NCBI GenBank assembly: GCA_021203465.1
Contig: JAJQBC010000072.1
Span: 1-51,888 of the forward strand
Direction of reading: 5' to 3'
From: Lachnospiraceae bacterium
GTDB lineage: Bacteria; Bacillota; Clostridia; Lachnospirales; Lachnospiraceae
DNA length: 51,888 bases
Shown: positions 43,251 to 51,888 of the stretch, in pieces
How the letters are laid out: the number at the start of each line of letters is the position of its first letter
How positions within the stretch are numbered: position 1 is the stretch's first letter
Notes under the pieces: model-generated
What the model saw: only the letters and a program-made list of their open reading frames with translations
The model's database searches: none
Told to the model about the DNA's origin: nothing
Program-made: the position numbers and the translations under genes

Positions 43251-45008
43251 TTACTTCTCTTCTCTCACAATCTGGATGTGCACATCCTGAAGCTGCCGCG
43301 GCTCGACCTCGGCCGGCGCGCCCATCATGACATCCTGCGCATTCTTATTCATCGGGAACGGAATGATCTCGCGAATGCTCTCCTCACCGGCGATCAGCAT
43401 GACCATACGGTCGACTCCCGGGGCGATACCCGCATGGGGCGGCGCACCGTAGCAAAATGCATTGTACATAGCCGGGAATTTTGCCTTCACATCCTCCTCG
43501 CCAAGGCCTACGATCTGGAAGGCTTTCACCATGATCTCCGGGTCGTGGTTCCGGACCGCGCCGGATGAGAGCTCCACGCCGTTGCAGACAAGGTCATACT
43601 GCCAGGCCAGAATTTCCAGCGGATCCTGCTCCTCCAGAGCCTTCAGTCCGCCCTGCGGCATCGAGAAGGGATTATGGCAGAATTCCAGCTCGCCGGACTC
43701 CTCACCGATCTCGTACATCGGGAAATCCACGATCCAGCAGAATTCATAGCAGTCTTTCTTCATATAAGCGTCACTGAGGCCGCCGAGCTTTGTGCGCAGG
43801 ACGCCCGCCGTCTTCTGCGCTGTCCGCAGATCGCCCGCGGCAAGTCCCACGAAGTCACCAGGTTTCAAACCCAGCGCCACGATGACCGCATCTTTTCTCT
43901 CCTGCAGGAATTTGGAAATACCGCCAACGAGCTCTCCCTTGTCGTCCAGACGGAACCAGTAGGCCTTCTGGCCACTCTGCACCTCCACGTCCGCACACAG
44001 CCGGTCGATGACCTTGCGCGTGCCGGAGAATGCCGGGGCGACGATCGCCTTCACTTTATTTCCTTCAAAAGGTCCGAATCCGCAGTCCGCAAGCGCTTCG
44101 GTCGCGTCCTGCACGGTCAAATTAATCCGCAGATCCGGCTTGTCCGTGCCGTAGCGCTCCATCGCGTCGAGATAAGCGATGCGGCGGAAAGGCGGCTTCG
44201 AAGCCTCTTTATAAATACCATATTTTGAGAAGACCGGCGGCAGCACATCCTCGAGCACCGCGAAGACATCCTCCTGATCCGCGAAGGCCATCTCCATGTC
44301 GAGCTGGTAGAACTCACCCGGAGAGCGGTCCGCACGCGCGTCCTCATCACGGAAGCAGGGCGCGATCTGGAAATAACGGTCAAAGCCTGAGGCCATCAGG
44401 AGCTGCTTGAACTGCTGCGGCGCCTGCGGCAGGGCGTAGAATTTGCCCGGATGATTTCGCGAGGGTACCAGATAGTCGCGCGCACCCTCCGGAGAGGAGC
44501 AGGTCAGGATCGGCGTCGTGATTTCCATGAAACCATGCGCGATCATGCTGCTGCGCAGATCAGCCACGACCTTGCTGCGCAGGACAATCCGATCCTTCAC
44601 TGCCGGATTGCGCAGGTCGAGGTAACGATATTTCAGACGGGCATTCTCGTCCGCCTCCTTCGAATGATTGATCTGGAACGGCAGCTCATTGTAACGGCAG
44701 CGGCCGAGCAGTTCGACCTTCACCGGCACGACCTCGATCTCGCCGGTCGGCAGCTTCGCGTTCTTGCTGCTGCGCTCGCGTACCTCTCCCTCGACCGCGA
44801 TCGTCGACTCATAGTTGTAATCCGAGAGCTGCTCCATGATCTCCTCGGTCTCCACCACGACCTGCATCGTCCCATAGAAATCTCTCAGAATCAGAAATCC
44901 TAAATTTTTGCTGACCTTGCGGAGGTTCTCGTACCAGCCGACCAGACGAACCTTCTGTCCGGCATCGCTGAGCCTGAGCTCTCCGCAGTTGTGGGTTCTT
45001 CCCTGCAT
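43251..45008 (-). CDS. aspS: Aspartyl-tRNA synthetase
   Basis: This 585-residue class II synthetase charges tRNA-Asp (possibly tRNA-Asn too). It has an N-terminal OB anticodon-binding domain (QKVRLVGWYENLRKVSKNLGFLILRDF) and class II motifs in RYLDLRNPAV, FRDEDARADRSPGEFYQLDMEM and the C-terminal GIDR-type motif 3 (GIAPGVDRMVML). A bacterial GAD insertion is present in the middle. Length is normal for bacterial AspRS. I chose ATG 45008, 11 bases after AGGAG; the ATG at 45026 precedes that site. It lies about 90 bp after hisS. Confidence 0.96.
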   Translation of the reverse strand: MQGRTHNCGELRLSDAGQKVRLVGWYENLRKVSKNLGFLILRDFYGTMQVVVETEEIMEQLSDYNYESTIAVEGEVRERSSKNAKLPTGEIEVVPVKVELLGRCRYNELPFQINHSKEADENARLKYRYLDLRNPAVKDRIVLRSKVVADLRSSMIAHGFMEITTPILTCSSPEGARDYLVPSRNHPGKFYALPQAPQQFKQLLMASGFDRYFQIAPCFRDEDARADRSPGEFYQLDMEMAFADQEDVFAVLEDVLPPVFSKYGIYKEASKPPFRRIAYLDAMERYGTDKPDLRINLTVQDATEALADCGFGPFEGNKVKAIVAPAFSGTRKVIDRLCADVEVQSGQKAYWFRLDDKGELVGGISKFLQERKDAVIVALGLKPGDFVGLAAGDLRTAQKTAGVLRTKLGGLSDAYMKKDCYEFCWIVDFPMYEIGEESGELEFCHNPFSMPQGGLKALEEQDPLEILAWQYDLVCNGVELSSGAVRNHDPEIMVKAFQIVGLGEEDVKAKFPAMYNAFCYGAPPHAGIAPGVDRMVMLIAGEESIREIIPFPMNKNAQDVMMGAPAEVEPRQLQDVHIQIVREEK

Positions 45009-45101
45009 GTCTTTTTGTCTCCTCATCTACAAATTATTTGTTTTCATCGTCAAGTCTATGCTTCACAGAAATCTATAATCTCACTTAACCAATATACGCT
45101 C

Positions 45102-46352
45102 TCAGCGTACAAAAAACTCTTTAAACTCCGTGTAGCCCTCTTTCTCGAGCTGCTCCTTCTGGAACTTCTTGTTCTTATTCATCATCGTCACGAGTACCTG
45201 ATTTCCGGCCTCGCGCTCCGCAGTGGCCGTCCTCAGCACCTCGCAGAGCTTGTCCGCAGGCATGTTCTTCTCGACAAGGAAGGCCTTCTTTCCTGCTGCA
45301 CCGGGGATCTGGAAGCCCTGCTCCAGCAGAATCGTGATGATACGCTCAAAGCCGATCGAGAAGCCGCAGGCCGGTGTATCCTTGCCCGTAAACTTGCCGA
45401 TCATCTTGTCGTAACGACCGCCGCCGGCCACGGAGCTGCCGAACTCCGCCATCTCGATCTCGAAGATCGTACCTGTGTAGTAGGACATGCCACGCACGAG
45501 CGTCGGATCGAAGACCAGTTCAAAGCGTGACGCCGCGACCGCCTCCACGCTCTCGCGGATCATACGCAGATTGTCGATGACGCCGTCCTCCAGCGCGCCC
45601 GCAAGTGCTTTCTCCAGATAGCTGAGCGGATCGTCCGCCTGCTCCATCTCTCCGAACATCGCCACATAGCGTTCCACGCTGTCCGCCGCGAAGCCAGCCT
45701 CCAGGAGCTCCGCCTTCACGCCGTCCCAGCCGATCTTGTCCATCTTGTCGAGGATGATGAAGACGAGGTCATACTGCTCCTCCGGAAAGCCGCAGCGCTC
45801 CGCCATCGCCTTCAGGATGCGGCGTTCATTGATACGCACCTTGAAGCCCGAGAAATCAAGTTTTCCGAGCAGAGTCGTCGTCGCGAGGATGAGCTCGATC
45901 TCCGCGAGCGCGGTCGGCTCGCCCAGGATATCGATATCACACTGGACAAACTGACGGAAACGCCCTCTCTGCGGCCGATCCGCGCGCCACACGCTGCCGA
46001 TCTGCAGCGCCTTGAAGGGCGCAGGCAGGCTGTTCGCGTTATTCGCGTAAAAACGGGAAAGCGGCACGGTCAGATCGTAGCGCAGGCCGCTGTCGGTGAG
46101 GTCGGCCTCGCTCTCTGCAGTCTCGAGATTCAGCTTCTCGCCGCGCTTCATGATCTTGAAGATCAGCTTTTCATTTTCGCCGCCCTGTTTGCTGCACAGG
46201 TTCTCGATGTGCTCCACACAGGGCGTCTCGATCGGGGAGAAGCCGAAGCTCTTATAAGTATCCTTGATCAGTCCGGTCACGTAGTCCCGCAGCTGCATCT
46301 CCGCAGGCAGAATGTCCTTCATGCCGGTCACCGGTTTTTTCTTCATCGCCAT
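45102..46352 (-). CDS. hisS: Histidyl-tRNA synthetase
   Basis: This 416-residue class II synthetase charges tRNA-His. Motif 2 is in SVWRADRPQRGRFRQFVQCDID, the HisA/HisB signature segments are LVRGMSYYTGTIFE and AGGGRYD, and the C-terminal anticodon-binding domain begins near 320. Length is normal. ATG 46352 is eight bases after AGAGAGG; in-frame ATG 46358 and TTG 46370 are less favourable. I saw no T-box signature in the 139-bp gap upstream, which is unusual for hisS in Firmicutes. Confidence 0.95.
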   Translation of the reverse strand: MAMKKKPVTGMKDILPAEMQLRDYVTGLIKDTYKSFGFSPIETPCVEHIENLCSKQGGENEKLIFKIMKRGEKLNLETAESEADLTDSGLRYDLTVPLSRFYANNANSLPAPFKALQIGSVWRADRPQRGRFRQFVQCDIDILGEPTALAEIELILATTTLLGKLDFSGFKVRINERRILKAMAERCGFPEEQYDLVFIILDKMDKIGWDGVKAELLEAGFAADSVERYVAMFGEMEQADDPLSYLEKALAGALEDGVIDNLRMIRESVEAVAASRFELVFDPTLVRGMSYYTGTIFEIEMAEFGSSVAGGGRYDKMIGKFTGKDTPACGFSIGFERIITILLEQGFQIPGAAGKKAFLVEKNMPADKLCEVLRTATAEREAGNQVLVTMMNKNKKFQKEQLEKEGYTEFKEFFVR

Positions 46353-46491
46353 ATTCATAACCTCTCTCAATCTTAAGCTTTACAGTTCAACACGCATCCC
46401 AACGCGGCGTCTGCACAAAATCTGACCTTGGAAGCAGGTGGGTATATCCGTAAATACGGGACTCCACTCGTGAAAGTCAGCTTTCCTGCGC

Positions 46492-48006
46492 TCACGCACT
46501 CCCACAGCTGCTATGCTGCTTTTTCATAGATTCTGAAAAATTCTTTGCGAAAAAAGCTTCCTTCCGTCCGATCATCTCGTCGATGCGCGCGATATACTGC
46601 CCCACGTCCTTGACGTTCTCCACTCGCTCGATGTGGTTTTCGTCCGGATAGCGCTCCGTCGGCGGCATCACCACCTTCGTCGCCGCGCCCGCGCCCGCAG
46701 CCAGAATCGTCTGCTTTTCTTCCATAATCAGTATATTGTAAATTCCGGCTTTGTCAACCTTCGCATAGCCCACGTTCTCGAAATTTCCGGCCATATTTTT
46801 CTGCCGGTAGAGGTAGTAGGGGGACAGTCCCATTTCCGCGCAGCGCAGAGCGGTCATGTCCATGATCCGCGCGCTGTTCTCCATGCCCATCTCCTCGTAC
46901 TGGTCACGGAAAAGCTTCAGCCGGGCTGCGCGCTTGACCGCGAGCGAGTGCACGGTGACGCTGTCGGGCGCGAGCGCCGCGATCTCGTCCATCGTGTGCT
47001 CCACGTCCTCGTAAGTTTCCCCCGGCAGGCCGACGATCAGGTCCATATTGATATCGGAAAATCCCATTTCTCTTGCGAGACTATAGGCCTCCCGGATCTG
47101 TGCGACCGTATGGCGTCGTCCGATGATCTCCAGTGTCCGCTCGTTCATCGTCTGCGGGTTGATCGAGATGCGGCTGATGCCGTGGTCGAGCAACACCTGC
47201 AGCTTTTCCCGCGTGATGCTGTCGGGCCGCCCAGCCTCCACCGTGAATTCCTGCAGATGCTCCATATCAAAAGAGCTCTGTATCTTTGTCAGCAGGCGGT
47301 CGAGCTGCCGCGGCTCAAGCGTCGTCGGCGTCCCGCCGCCGATGTAGACCGTGTTCAGCTTCTTATGCCAGAAACGTCCGGACAGATAATCGAGTTCCTT
47401 AAAAAGCGCGTCCAGATAAGAGTCAACCTGTTTCTTCCATTTGGATAAGGGATAGGAAGAGAACGAACAATATAGACAGATGCTCGGGCAGAAGGGAATC
47501 CCGACATAGAGGCTGTAGCCGTCCTCGTAGTCGATATTCCGCAGGACGTAGCGCTCCCGGTTCGCAATCATGACGCTCAAGGATGCCTTCTCGCGGCTCA
47601 CAAGCCAGGTATCCCGCATATGCGCCGCAATCTCGACATTGCTCCTGCCCTGCTCAAGCATCTGCATCGCCAGCTTCGTCGGACGGATGCCGGTCAGCGT
47701 CCCCCAGGGCAGTGTGCGTCCCGTGTACGCCGAGAGGATCTCGTAAATCAGCTTTTTAAACTGATTCTTCGTCTCCTTTCGGTCGTTCCAGTCGATGGTG
47801 CGCGAACCCGTTCCTTTCTGCACACCGTCCTCCGTGAGCTCCACGGCAACCGACGCATCGGTAAAGAAGACGGACATACGAATGGCCATCTCCTCTGTAA
47901 ACTCCTCCTTCACCCGGACGTTCACACTCTTTCGCGGAAAGAATGCCTGTACCAGAGAGTGGATATCATACTCGAAGCTCGGCCTGTTTATTATCACTTC
48001 TATCAT
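46492..48006 (-). CDS. hemZ: HemZ-like oxygen-independent coproporphyrinogen dehydrogenase
   Basis: This 504-residue protein has an N-terminal domain of about 155 residues followed by a radical SAM domain with CPSICLYC (C-xxx-C-xx-C), GGGTPTTLEP and the SINPQTMNE segment. The long N-terminal domain and the C-terminal region distinguish HemZ from HemN and HemW. Similar proteins occur in Clostridia that lack a full haem pathway, so the natural substrate is uncertain. ATG 48006 gives MIEVIINRPSFEY; the ribosome binding site is weak, and an ATG at 48033 is in frame. Confidence 0.88.
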   Translation of the reverse strand: MIEVIINRPSFEYDIHSLVQAFFPRKSVNVRVKEEFTEEMAIRMSVFFTDASVAVELTEDGVQKGTGSRTIDWNDRKETKNQFKKLIYEILSAYTGRTLPWGTLTGIRPTKLAMQMLEQGRSNVEIAAHMRDTWLVSREKASLSVMIANRERYVLRNIDYEDGYSLYVGIPFCPSICLYCSFSSYPLSKWKKQVDSYLDALFKELDYLSGRFWHKKLNTVYIGGGTPTTLEPRQLDRLLTKIQSSFDMEHLQEFTVEAGRPDSITREKLQVLLDHGISRISINPQTMNERTLEIIGRRHTVAQIREAYSLAREMGFSDINMDLIVGLPGETYEDVEHTMDEIAALAPDSVTVHSLAVKRAARLKLFRDQYEEMGMENSARIMDMTALRCAEMGLSPYYLYRQKNMAGNFENVGYAKVDKAGIYNILIMEEKQTILAAGAGAATKVVMPPTERYPDENHIERVENVKDVGQYIARIDEMIGRKEAFFAKNFSESMKKQHSSCGSA

Positions 48007-48080
48007 AATAGTATTCGCTGATTCGATCCTCATCCAGATCAGTCCCCTCGATCAAAAGCTGCGCTGCCAATTCTCCTTTC

Positions 48081-48713
48081 CTACAAGAAAGGATTGTATT
48101 TTTTCTCATGTCCGATCGTCGTCTCATTCCCGTGACCCGGACAGACGCGCGTCTCCTCCGGCAATACAAAGAGCTTCTCCCGGATCCCGCAGAGCAACGC
48201 CGACGGACTTCCGCCCGGGAAATCACTGCGCCCCACGGACTCCTCGAAAAGCGTATCCCCCGCGAACACGCAGCCCGCCTGCGCACAGTAATAGGAAGCT
48301 CCGCCCGGCGTATGCCCCGGCGTGTGCAACACCTTCAGCGTAATGCCACAGAGCGCCAACTCCTGTCCGTCATGGAGCAACTCGTCTACCGCGAGCTTCA
48401 CGGAACGCCCGCCGATGAACACGGACAGGTTTTTCTTCGAATCCTCAAGAAAATCCCGCTCTTCCTCCAGCGCGTAAACGCGCGCAGCGGTCAGGCTCTT
48501 CAATTCCTCCACACCGCCGATATGATCCATGTGTCCATGCGTCAACAGGATCGCGCGGATCGTCCATCCATTATCGTCAGCTTTCTTTTTAATACGTGGA
48601 GCTTCATCGCCCGGATCAAAAACCAGCGCTTCCTTCGTATCCCCATTTATCAGAAACCAGCAGTTCGTCGCCAGCTTTCCTACTGTGACAGACATCACTG
48701 TGACATTTCCCAT
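48081..48713 (-). CDS. MBL-fold metallohydrolase (glyoxalase II-like)
   Basis: This 210-residue protein has the metallo-beta-lactamase metal motif THGHMDHIGG near residue 58, a second His in HTPGHTPGG, the bridging Asp in VFAGDTLF and the last His in CPGHGNET. It matches the YqgX/YcbL group of small hydrolases related to glyoxalase II that occurs beside relA and hemZ in many Firmicutes. Substrate unproven; hydrolysis of thioesters such as S-lactoylglutathione analogues is a family-based guess. The upstream gap contains decayed copies of the relA end. Confidence 0.88.
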   Translation of the reverse strand: MGNVTVMSVTVGKLATNCWFLINGDTKEALVFDPGDEAPRIKKKADDNGWTIRAILLTHGHMDHIGGVEELKSLTAARVYALEEERDFLEDSKKNLSVFIGGRSVKLAVDELLHDGQELALCGITLKVLHTPGHTPGGASYYCAQAGCVFAGDTLFEESVGRSDFPGGSPSALLCGIREKLFVLPEETRVCPGHGNETTIGHEKKYNPFL

Positions 48714-48845
48714 ACAATCCTCCTGACTCCTCCGCTCACCTGACGCAGCTTTCTCAAAGATTGAGACTCTGTATCAATTCACGAGCGTTCGATATCCAGC
48801 ACACTCTCCATCTGGCACAACATCCCCGAAGATTAAGATGCCGTA
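48714..48845 (-). repeat. Decayed tandem copies of the relA 3' end
   Basis: The gap after relA holds two degenerate copies of its own 3' end. Bases 48786-48814 match relA 48859-48887 at 26 of 29 positions, and 48737-48751 match 48882-48896 at 15 of 15. The offsets are 73 and 145 bases, so the unit is about 73 bp. In translation the copies read as fragments of RQVESVLDIERS and KLRQV. Confidence 0.75.
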
Positions 48846-51143
48846 TTAGCTCACCGATCGCTCGATATCCAGCACGCTCTCCACCTGACGCAGCTTCTCG
48901 ATGATACGGTTCAGCTCCTCCACGCCGGAGATCTCAAAGCTCACCGTGATCGTCGCGGTTCCCTGCTTGCTGGTGTGCACGTTCATCGAGGTCACATCAA
49001 TATTCCGCTCCGTCAACGCCTTCGAGATGTCGACCAGCAGACCGGTGCGATTGTTTCCAAATATCTTAATCTCTGTCGAATACTTCTCAGCGCTGCTCGT
49101 CTTATAGCCGCGCTGCCACTCCGCCTCGATCAGACGCTCCCGCTCCGACTCCGCCAGATTCAGCACATTCACACAGTCCGTCCGGTGAATCGTCACACCG
49201 CGCCCCCTCGTCACAAAACCGACAATCTCATCGCCGGGTACCGGATTACAGCACTTGGAGAAGCGCACCGCCACGTCGTCGATTCCCTTGACGACGATGC
49301 CGCTCTTGGAACGGGCAAGGTGAAGCTTCGGTTCCTTCGCCTCCGCCACGCTTTCCATGATCTTTTCATCAGTGATCGTCTTTTTCTTTGCCTTCTCGTA
49401 CTCCTCCAGCATCTTGTTGACGACCTGACCCTCTTTGAGACCGCCGTGGCCAATCGCCGCCATGACCGAATCCCAGTCGCGGAAGCCATATTTGCGCAGA
49501 ACCGCCTCCTGAAACTCCGGACGCACGACCTGTGCCTGCGGAATGCCCTTTACCTTACAGTACTGGGAGATGAGCTCCTTTCCCTTGAGGATGTTGCCCT
49601 CCTTGAACTCCGCCTTGAACCACTGGTTGATCTTGTTCTTTGCCTGTGTGCTCTTGACGATGTTCAGCCAGTCGCGGCTGGGACCCTTTGAATTCTGCGA
49701 GGTGATGATCTCAATCCGGTCGCCGTTCTTGATCTGGGTATCGATCGGCACCAGCTTGCCGTTGACGCGCGCACCGATCATCTTGTTGCCGACCGCGCTG
49801 TGGATGCTGTAGGCAAAATCAATCGTATTCGATCCGTTCGGCAGCGTCTTCACATCACCGCCCGGCGTGAAGCAGTAAACGCTGTCAGAAAACAGGTCGA
49901 GATCGCTCTTGAGCAGGCTCATGAACTCGCGGTTGTCGGACATATCGCGCTGCCACTCCAGAATCTGGCGCAGCCAGGTAAGCTTCGCCTCAGCGCTGTC
50001 CCTGCCCTCTACATTCTGCTCCGTACTGCCGCCGCTCTCCTTATATTTCCAGTGCGCGGCGATGCCGTACTCCGCTGTTCGGTGCATCTCATAGGTGCGA
50101 ATCTGGATTTCGAAGGGCTGACCCTTCGGTCCAATCAGCGTCGTGTGCAGCGACTGGTACATATTGGCCTTCGGCATCGCAATGTAATCCTTGAAACGCC
50201 CCGGAATCGGCTTATACATCTCATGGATAACGCCCAGCGCGGCGTAGCAATCCTTAATAGACTCCACAAGGATCCGAACCGCAAACAAATCATAGATCTG
50301 GTCGAGCGTCTTGTCCTGATTTACCATCTTCTTGTAAATACTGAAGAAATGCTTTACTCGTCCCTGCACATCCGCTTTGATCTTTGCATTCTCCATGTGA
50401 TGGCGAACTTCCTCGACGATTTCCTGAACATATTTCTCCCGCACACTCTTCTTCTCGGCAATCTGGTCCACCAGATCATAATAAACCTCCGGCTCCAGAT
50501 ACTTGAGCGCCAGGTCGTCCAGCTCGATCTTCACCTTTGAGATACCGAGCCGCTGCGCGATCGGCGCGTAAATATCCATCGTCTCGCGCGCCTTCTCCCG
50601 CTGCTTCTCGGGCGGCATATATTTGAGTGTACGCATATTGTGCAGGCGGTCGGCCAGCTTGATCAGGATAACGCGGATATCCTTCGCCATCGCGAGGAAC
50701 ATCTTGCGCAGATTTTCCACCTGCTTATCCACCTTGTCCGCTGAATAGCTGAGCTGCCCCAGCTTGGTGACGCCGTCCACCAGAAGCGCCACTTCCTCAC
50801 CAAACTCCCGCTCAATATCCTCCATCGTCACGGCAGTGTCCTCGACAACGTCATGAAGAATACCCGCAACAATGCTTTCCTTATCTAATTCCAGATCTGC
50901 CAGAATGAGCGCAACGCACAGAGGGTGAATAATATAGGGTTCACCCGACTTGCGAAGCTGGTTCCCATGAGCCTTCTTCGCCATCTGATATGCTTTTTCA
51001 ATCATGGAAATGTCCGCGGAGGGATGGTACTCCAGCACACTCTTCACAAGTGTCTGATAGAGTTCGTCAGGACTTGTAAAATCCTCCATCTTCCTGACGC
51101 TCCTGTCCTCTGCCTGCACTTCCCGGATCAACTCTTCCTTCAT
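48846..51143 (-). CDS. relA: Bifunctional (p)ppGpp synthetase/hydrolase (Rel)
   Basis: This 765-residue stringent-response enzyme has an N-terminal HD hydrolase domain (GILHDVVEDTAVT), a synthetase domain (YGIAAHWKYKE, with the RIKDYIA-type loop seen as RFKDYIAMPKANMYQSLHT), a TGS domain (VKTLPNGSNTIDFAYSIHS), a conserved-Cys region (KCCNPVPGDEIVGFVT) and a C-terminal ACT domain. Both active sites look complete, as in the long Rel proteins of Firmicutes. ATG 51143 is the outermost start; ATG 51089 is possible. It follows apt by 20 bp. Confidence 0.96.
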   Translation of the reverse strand: MKEELIREVQAEDRSVRKMEDFTSPDELYQTLVKSVLEYHPSADISMIEKAYQMAKKAHGNQLRKSGEPYIIHPLCVALILADLELDKESIVAGILHDVVEDTAVTMEDIEREFGEEVALLVDGVTKLGQLSYSADKVDKQVENLRKMFLAMAKDIRVILIKLADRLHNMRTLKYMPPEKQREKARETMDIYAPIAQRLGISKVKIELDDLALKYLEPEVYYDLVDQIAEKKSVREKYVQEIVEEVRHHMENAKIKADVQGRVKHFFSIYKKMVNQDKTLDQIYDLFAVRILVESIKDCYAALGVIHEMYKPIPGRFKDYIAMPKANMYQSLHTTLIGPKGQPFEIQIRTYEMHRTAEYGIAAHWKYKESGGSTEQNVEGRDSAEAKLTWLRQILEWQRDMSDNREFMSLLKSDLDLFSDSVYCFTPGGDVKTLPNGSNTIDFAYSIHSAVGNKMIGARVNGKLVPIDTQIKNGDRIEIITSQNSKGPSRDWLNIVKSTQAKNKINQWFKAEFKEGNILKGKELISQYCKVKGIPQAQVVRPEFQEAVLRKYGFRDWDSVMAAIGHGGLKEGQVVNKMLEEYEKAKKKTITDEKIMESVAEAKEPKLHLARSKSGIVVKGIDDVAVRFSKCCNPVPGDEIVGFVTRGRGVTIHRTDCVNVLNLAESERERLIEAEWQRGYKTSSAEKYSTEIKIFGNNRTGLLVDISKALTERNIDVTSMNVHTSKQGTATITVSFEISGVEELNRIIEKLRQVESVLDIERSVS

Positions 51144-51163
51144 GACCGATCACCAGACTTTAC

Positions 51164-51688
51164 TTATTTTCCATCGTAACAGATTACGCTCTCCACTTCA
51201 TATTTCTTAAGCCGCTCCCGCCCCTTCAGGCCTGCCAGCTCCATCAGAAATACCATCTTAACCACTTCGCCGCCGAGCAGCTCCACCAGCTTCGCGGCAG
51301 CCTCGATCGTCCCGCCGGTAGCAATCAGATCGTCAATCAACACGACCTTCTGTCCCGGTTTGATCGAATCCCTGTGCATCTCGATCTCCGCGCTGCCATA
51401 TTCCAGATCATAACTCATCGACACAGTCTCTCGCGGCAGCTTGCCCTTCTTGCGAACTAATACAAAGGGTTTATGAAGATTGTACGCGATCGGCATGCCA
51501 AAGATAAACCCTCTCGACTCCGTCCCGGCAATCACATCAAACTCCAGCCCCTTCAGGCAGTCCTGAAGCCCGTCGATCGCGAGCCGCAGCCCATCCGCGT
51601 CCTGTAAAATACTGGTCACATCCCGGAAAATAATCCCCGGCTCCGGATAATCCGGTATGCTTGTCACATAATCCTCTACCCTTTTCAT
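51164..51688 (-). CDS. apt: Adenine phosphoribosyltransferase
   Basis: This 174-residue enzyme salvages adenine to AMP with PRPP. The PRPP motif VVLIDDLIATGGT is near residue 122, and the start FRDVTSILQD and AGTESRGFIFG are typical of Apt. Length is normal. GGAGCGGG precedes the start. In many Firmicutes apt lies directly before relA, as here, which links purine salvage and ppGpp synthesis in one transcript. It has its own promoter. Confidence 0.96.
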   Translation of the reverse strand: MKRVEDYVTSIPDYPEPGIIFRDVTSILQDADGLRLAIDGLQDCLKGLEFDVIAGTESRGFIFGMPIAYNLHKPFVLVRKKGKLPRETVSMSYDLEYGSAEIEMHRDSIKPGQKVVLIDDLIATGGTIEAAAKLVELLGGEVVKMVFLMELAGLKGRERLKKYEVESVICYDGK

Positions 51689-51747
51689 TTTTACCCGCTC
51701 CTTTTATCTTTACACGTCCGGGCACACTTTTGCCCACAAGTATTTTT

Positions 51748-51776
51748 AATATAGCATATTTTGCGCGGTTCTGCAA
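51748..51776 (-). promoter_or_regulatory. Promoter of apt-relA
   Basis: On the minus strand TTGCAG (51771-51776) and TATATT (51748-51753) are 17 bp apart, about 60 bp before the apt start. The leader contains a small GGGCA/TGCCC hairpin. Confidence 0.65.
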
Positions 51777-51888
51777 CGTTTCTGACAATTCTTGAGTTTC
51801 CGCAGGTTTATCCACCGTCGCCTCATTTACCCGGGCTCTTTATCAACAACTTTCAGAAATTGCTCAAAATATAAGGAATCCTCTCTCT
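51777..51888. other. Unassigned right edge
   Basis: I see no gene, repeat or strong promoter here. A frame on the minus strand stays open but has no ribosome binding site and runs through the apt promoter, so I do not call it. Confidence 0.5.

Noticed and set aside
47966-48100. Small frame overlapping the hemZ start as a leader peptide
   Set aside because: A TTG after AGGAG opens a 34-codon frame (LAAQLLIEGTDLDEDRIS...), but it overlaps hemZ and I see no independent support such as a terminator or attenuator hairpin.
1-51888. CRISPR array, prophage, conjugative element or biosynthetic cluster
   Set aside because: I found no regularly spaced direct repeats of 25-40 bp, no integrase or structural phage genes, and no large synthase genes. 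Outside 1-2100 the window is mostly core genes.

Overview
The window looks like a chromosomal segment of a Gram-positive anaerobe of the class Clostridia, most likely a Lachnospiraceae species of moderately high GC. The reasons are the gene orders apt-relA-MBL hydrolase-hemZ-hisS-aspS and ftsE-ftsX-PcsB-like-ctpA-PBP, a ClpX-like ATPase next to lspA, a DUF3048 (YerB-type) lipoprotein, strong AGGAG ribosome binding sites and sigma-A-type promoters. This is inference from gene content; no 16S or marker-tree evidence is available. Almost everything is on the minus strand, so transcription runs from high to low coordinates.

Region 1-2100 is an accessory scar. It holds a HipB-type regulator with an intact promoter and three evenly spaced palindromes, an in-frame HipA remnant with two deletions, an orphan RelB-like antitoxin, and an internally deleted DEXX-box ATPase. 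Region 2089-5004 is a MoxR-type AAA+ ATPase, a VWA-domain protein and a 76-residue protein of unknown role. Region 5093-12465 is a tightly overlapping run: a PF06541-type membrane protein with an 18-residue coiled-coil repeat, a heterodimeric ABC exporter, a HAD phosphatase, an EamA-type transporter and HemW.

Region 12499-15662 holds purF-purB with their own promoter and terminator, and a tRNA-Gly(TCC). Region 15714-24017 holds an SH3b/SleB cell-wall hydrolase, dnaE, pfkA and a SpoU methyltransferase. It also has a separately transcribed HPr-like small protein, and an acyl-ACP thioesterase followed by CvfB. Region 24211-34401 is a cell-envelope block: two class A PBPs that converge on a 17-bp perfect inverted repeat, then (minus strand) a PucR/CdaR-type regulator, ftsE, ftsX, a PcsB-like M23 hydrolase, a ctpA-type lipoprotein protease and the larger PBP. 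FtsEX would gate the PcsB-like hydrolase, while the PBPs and protease build and trim the septal wall.

Region 34604-39000 contains an FMN-bind-like membrane protein, a 51-residue gene that is easily missed, a 174-nt multi-hairpin element directly upstream of it, lspA, a ClpX-like ATPase and an HtrA protease. Region 39027-43113 has the DUF3048 lipoprotein, citrate synthase and an L,D-transpeptidase. Region 43251-51688 is the translation and stringent-response block (aspS, hisS, hemZ, MBL hydrolase, relA, apt). The best leads are the structured leader at 35261-35434, the hairpin array at 30172-30382, the decayed tandem copies of the relA 3' end, the 23-bp palindrome at the regulator promoter, and the MoxR/VWA/76-aa cassette. 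None of them is proven to be a new system from sequence alone.
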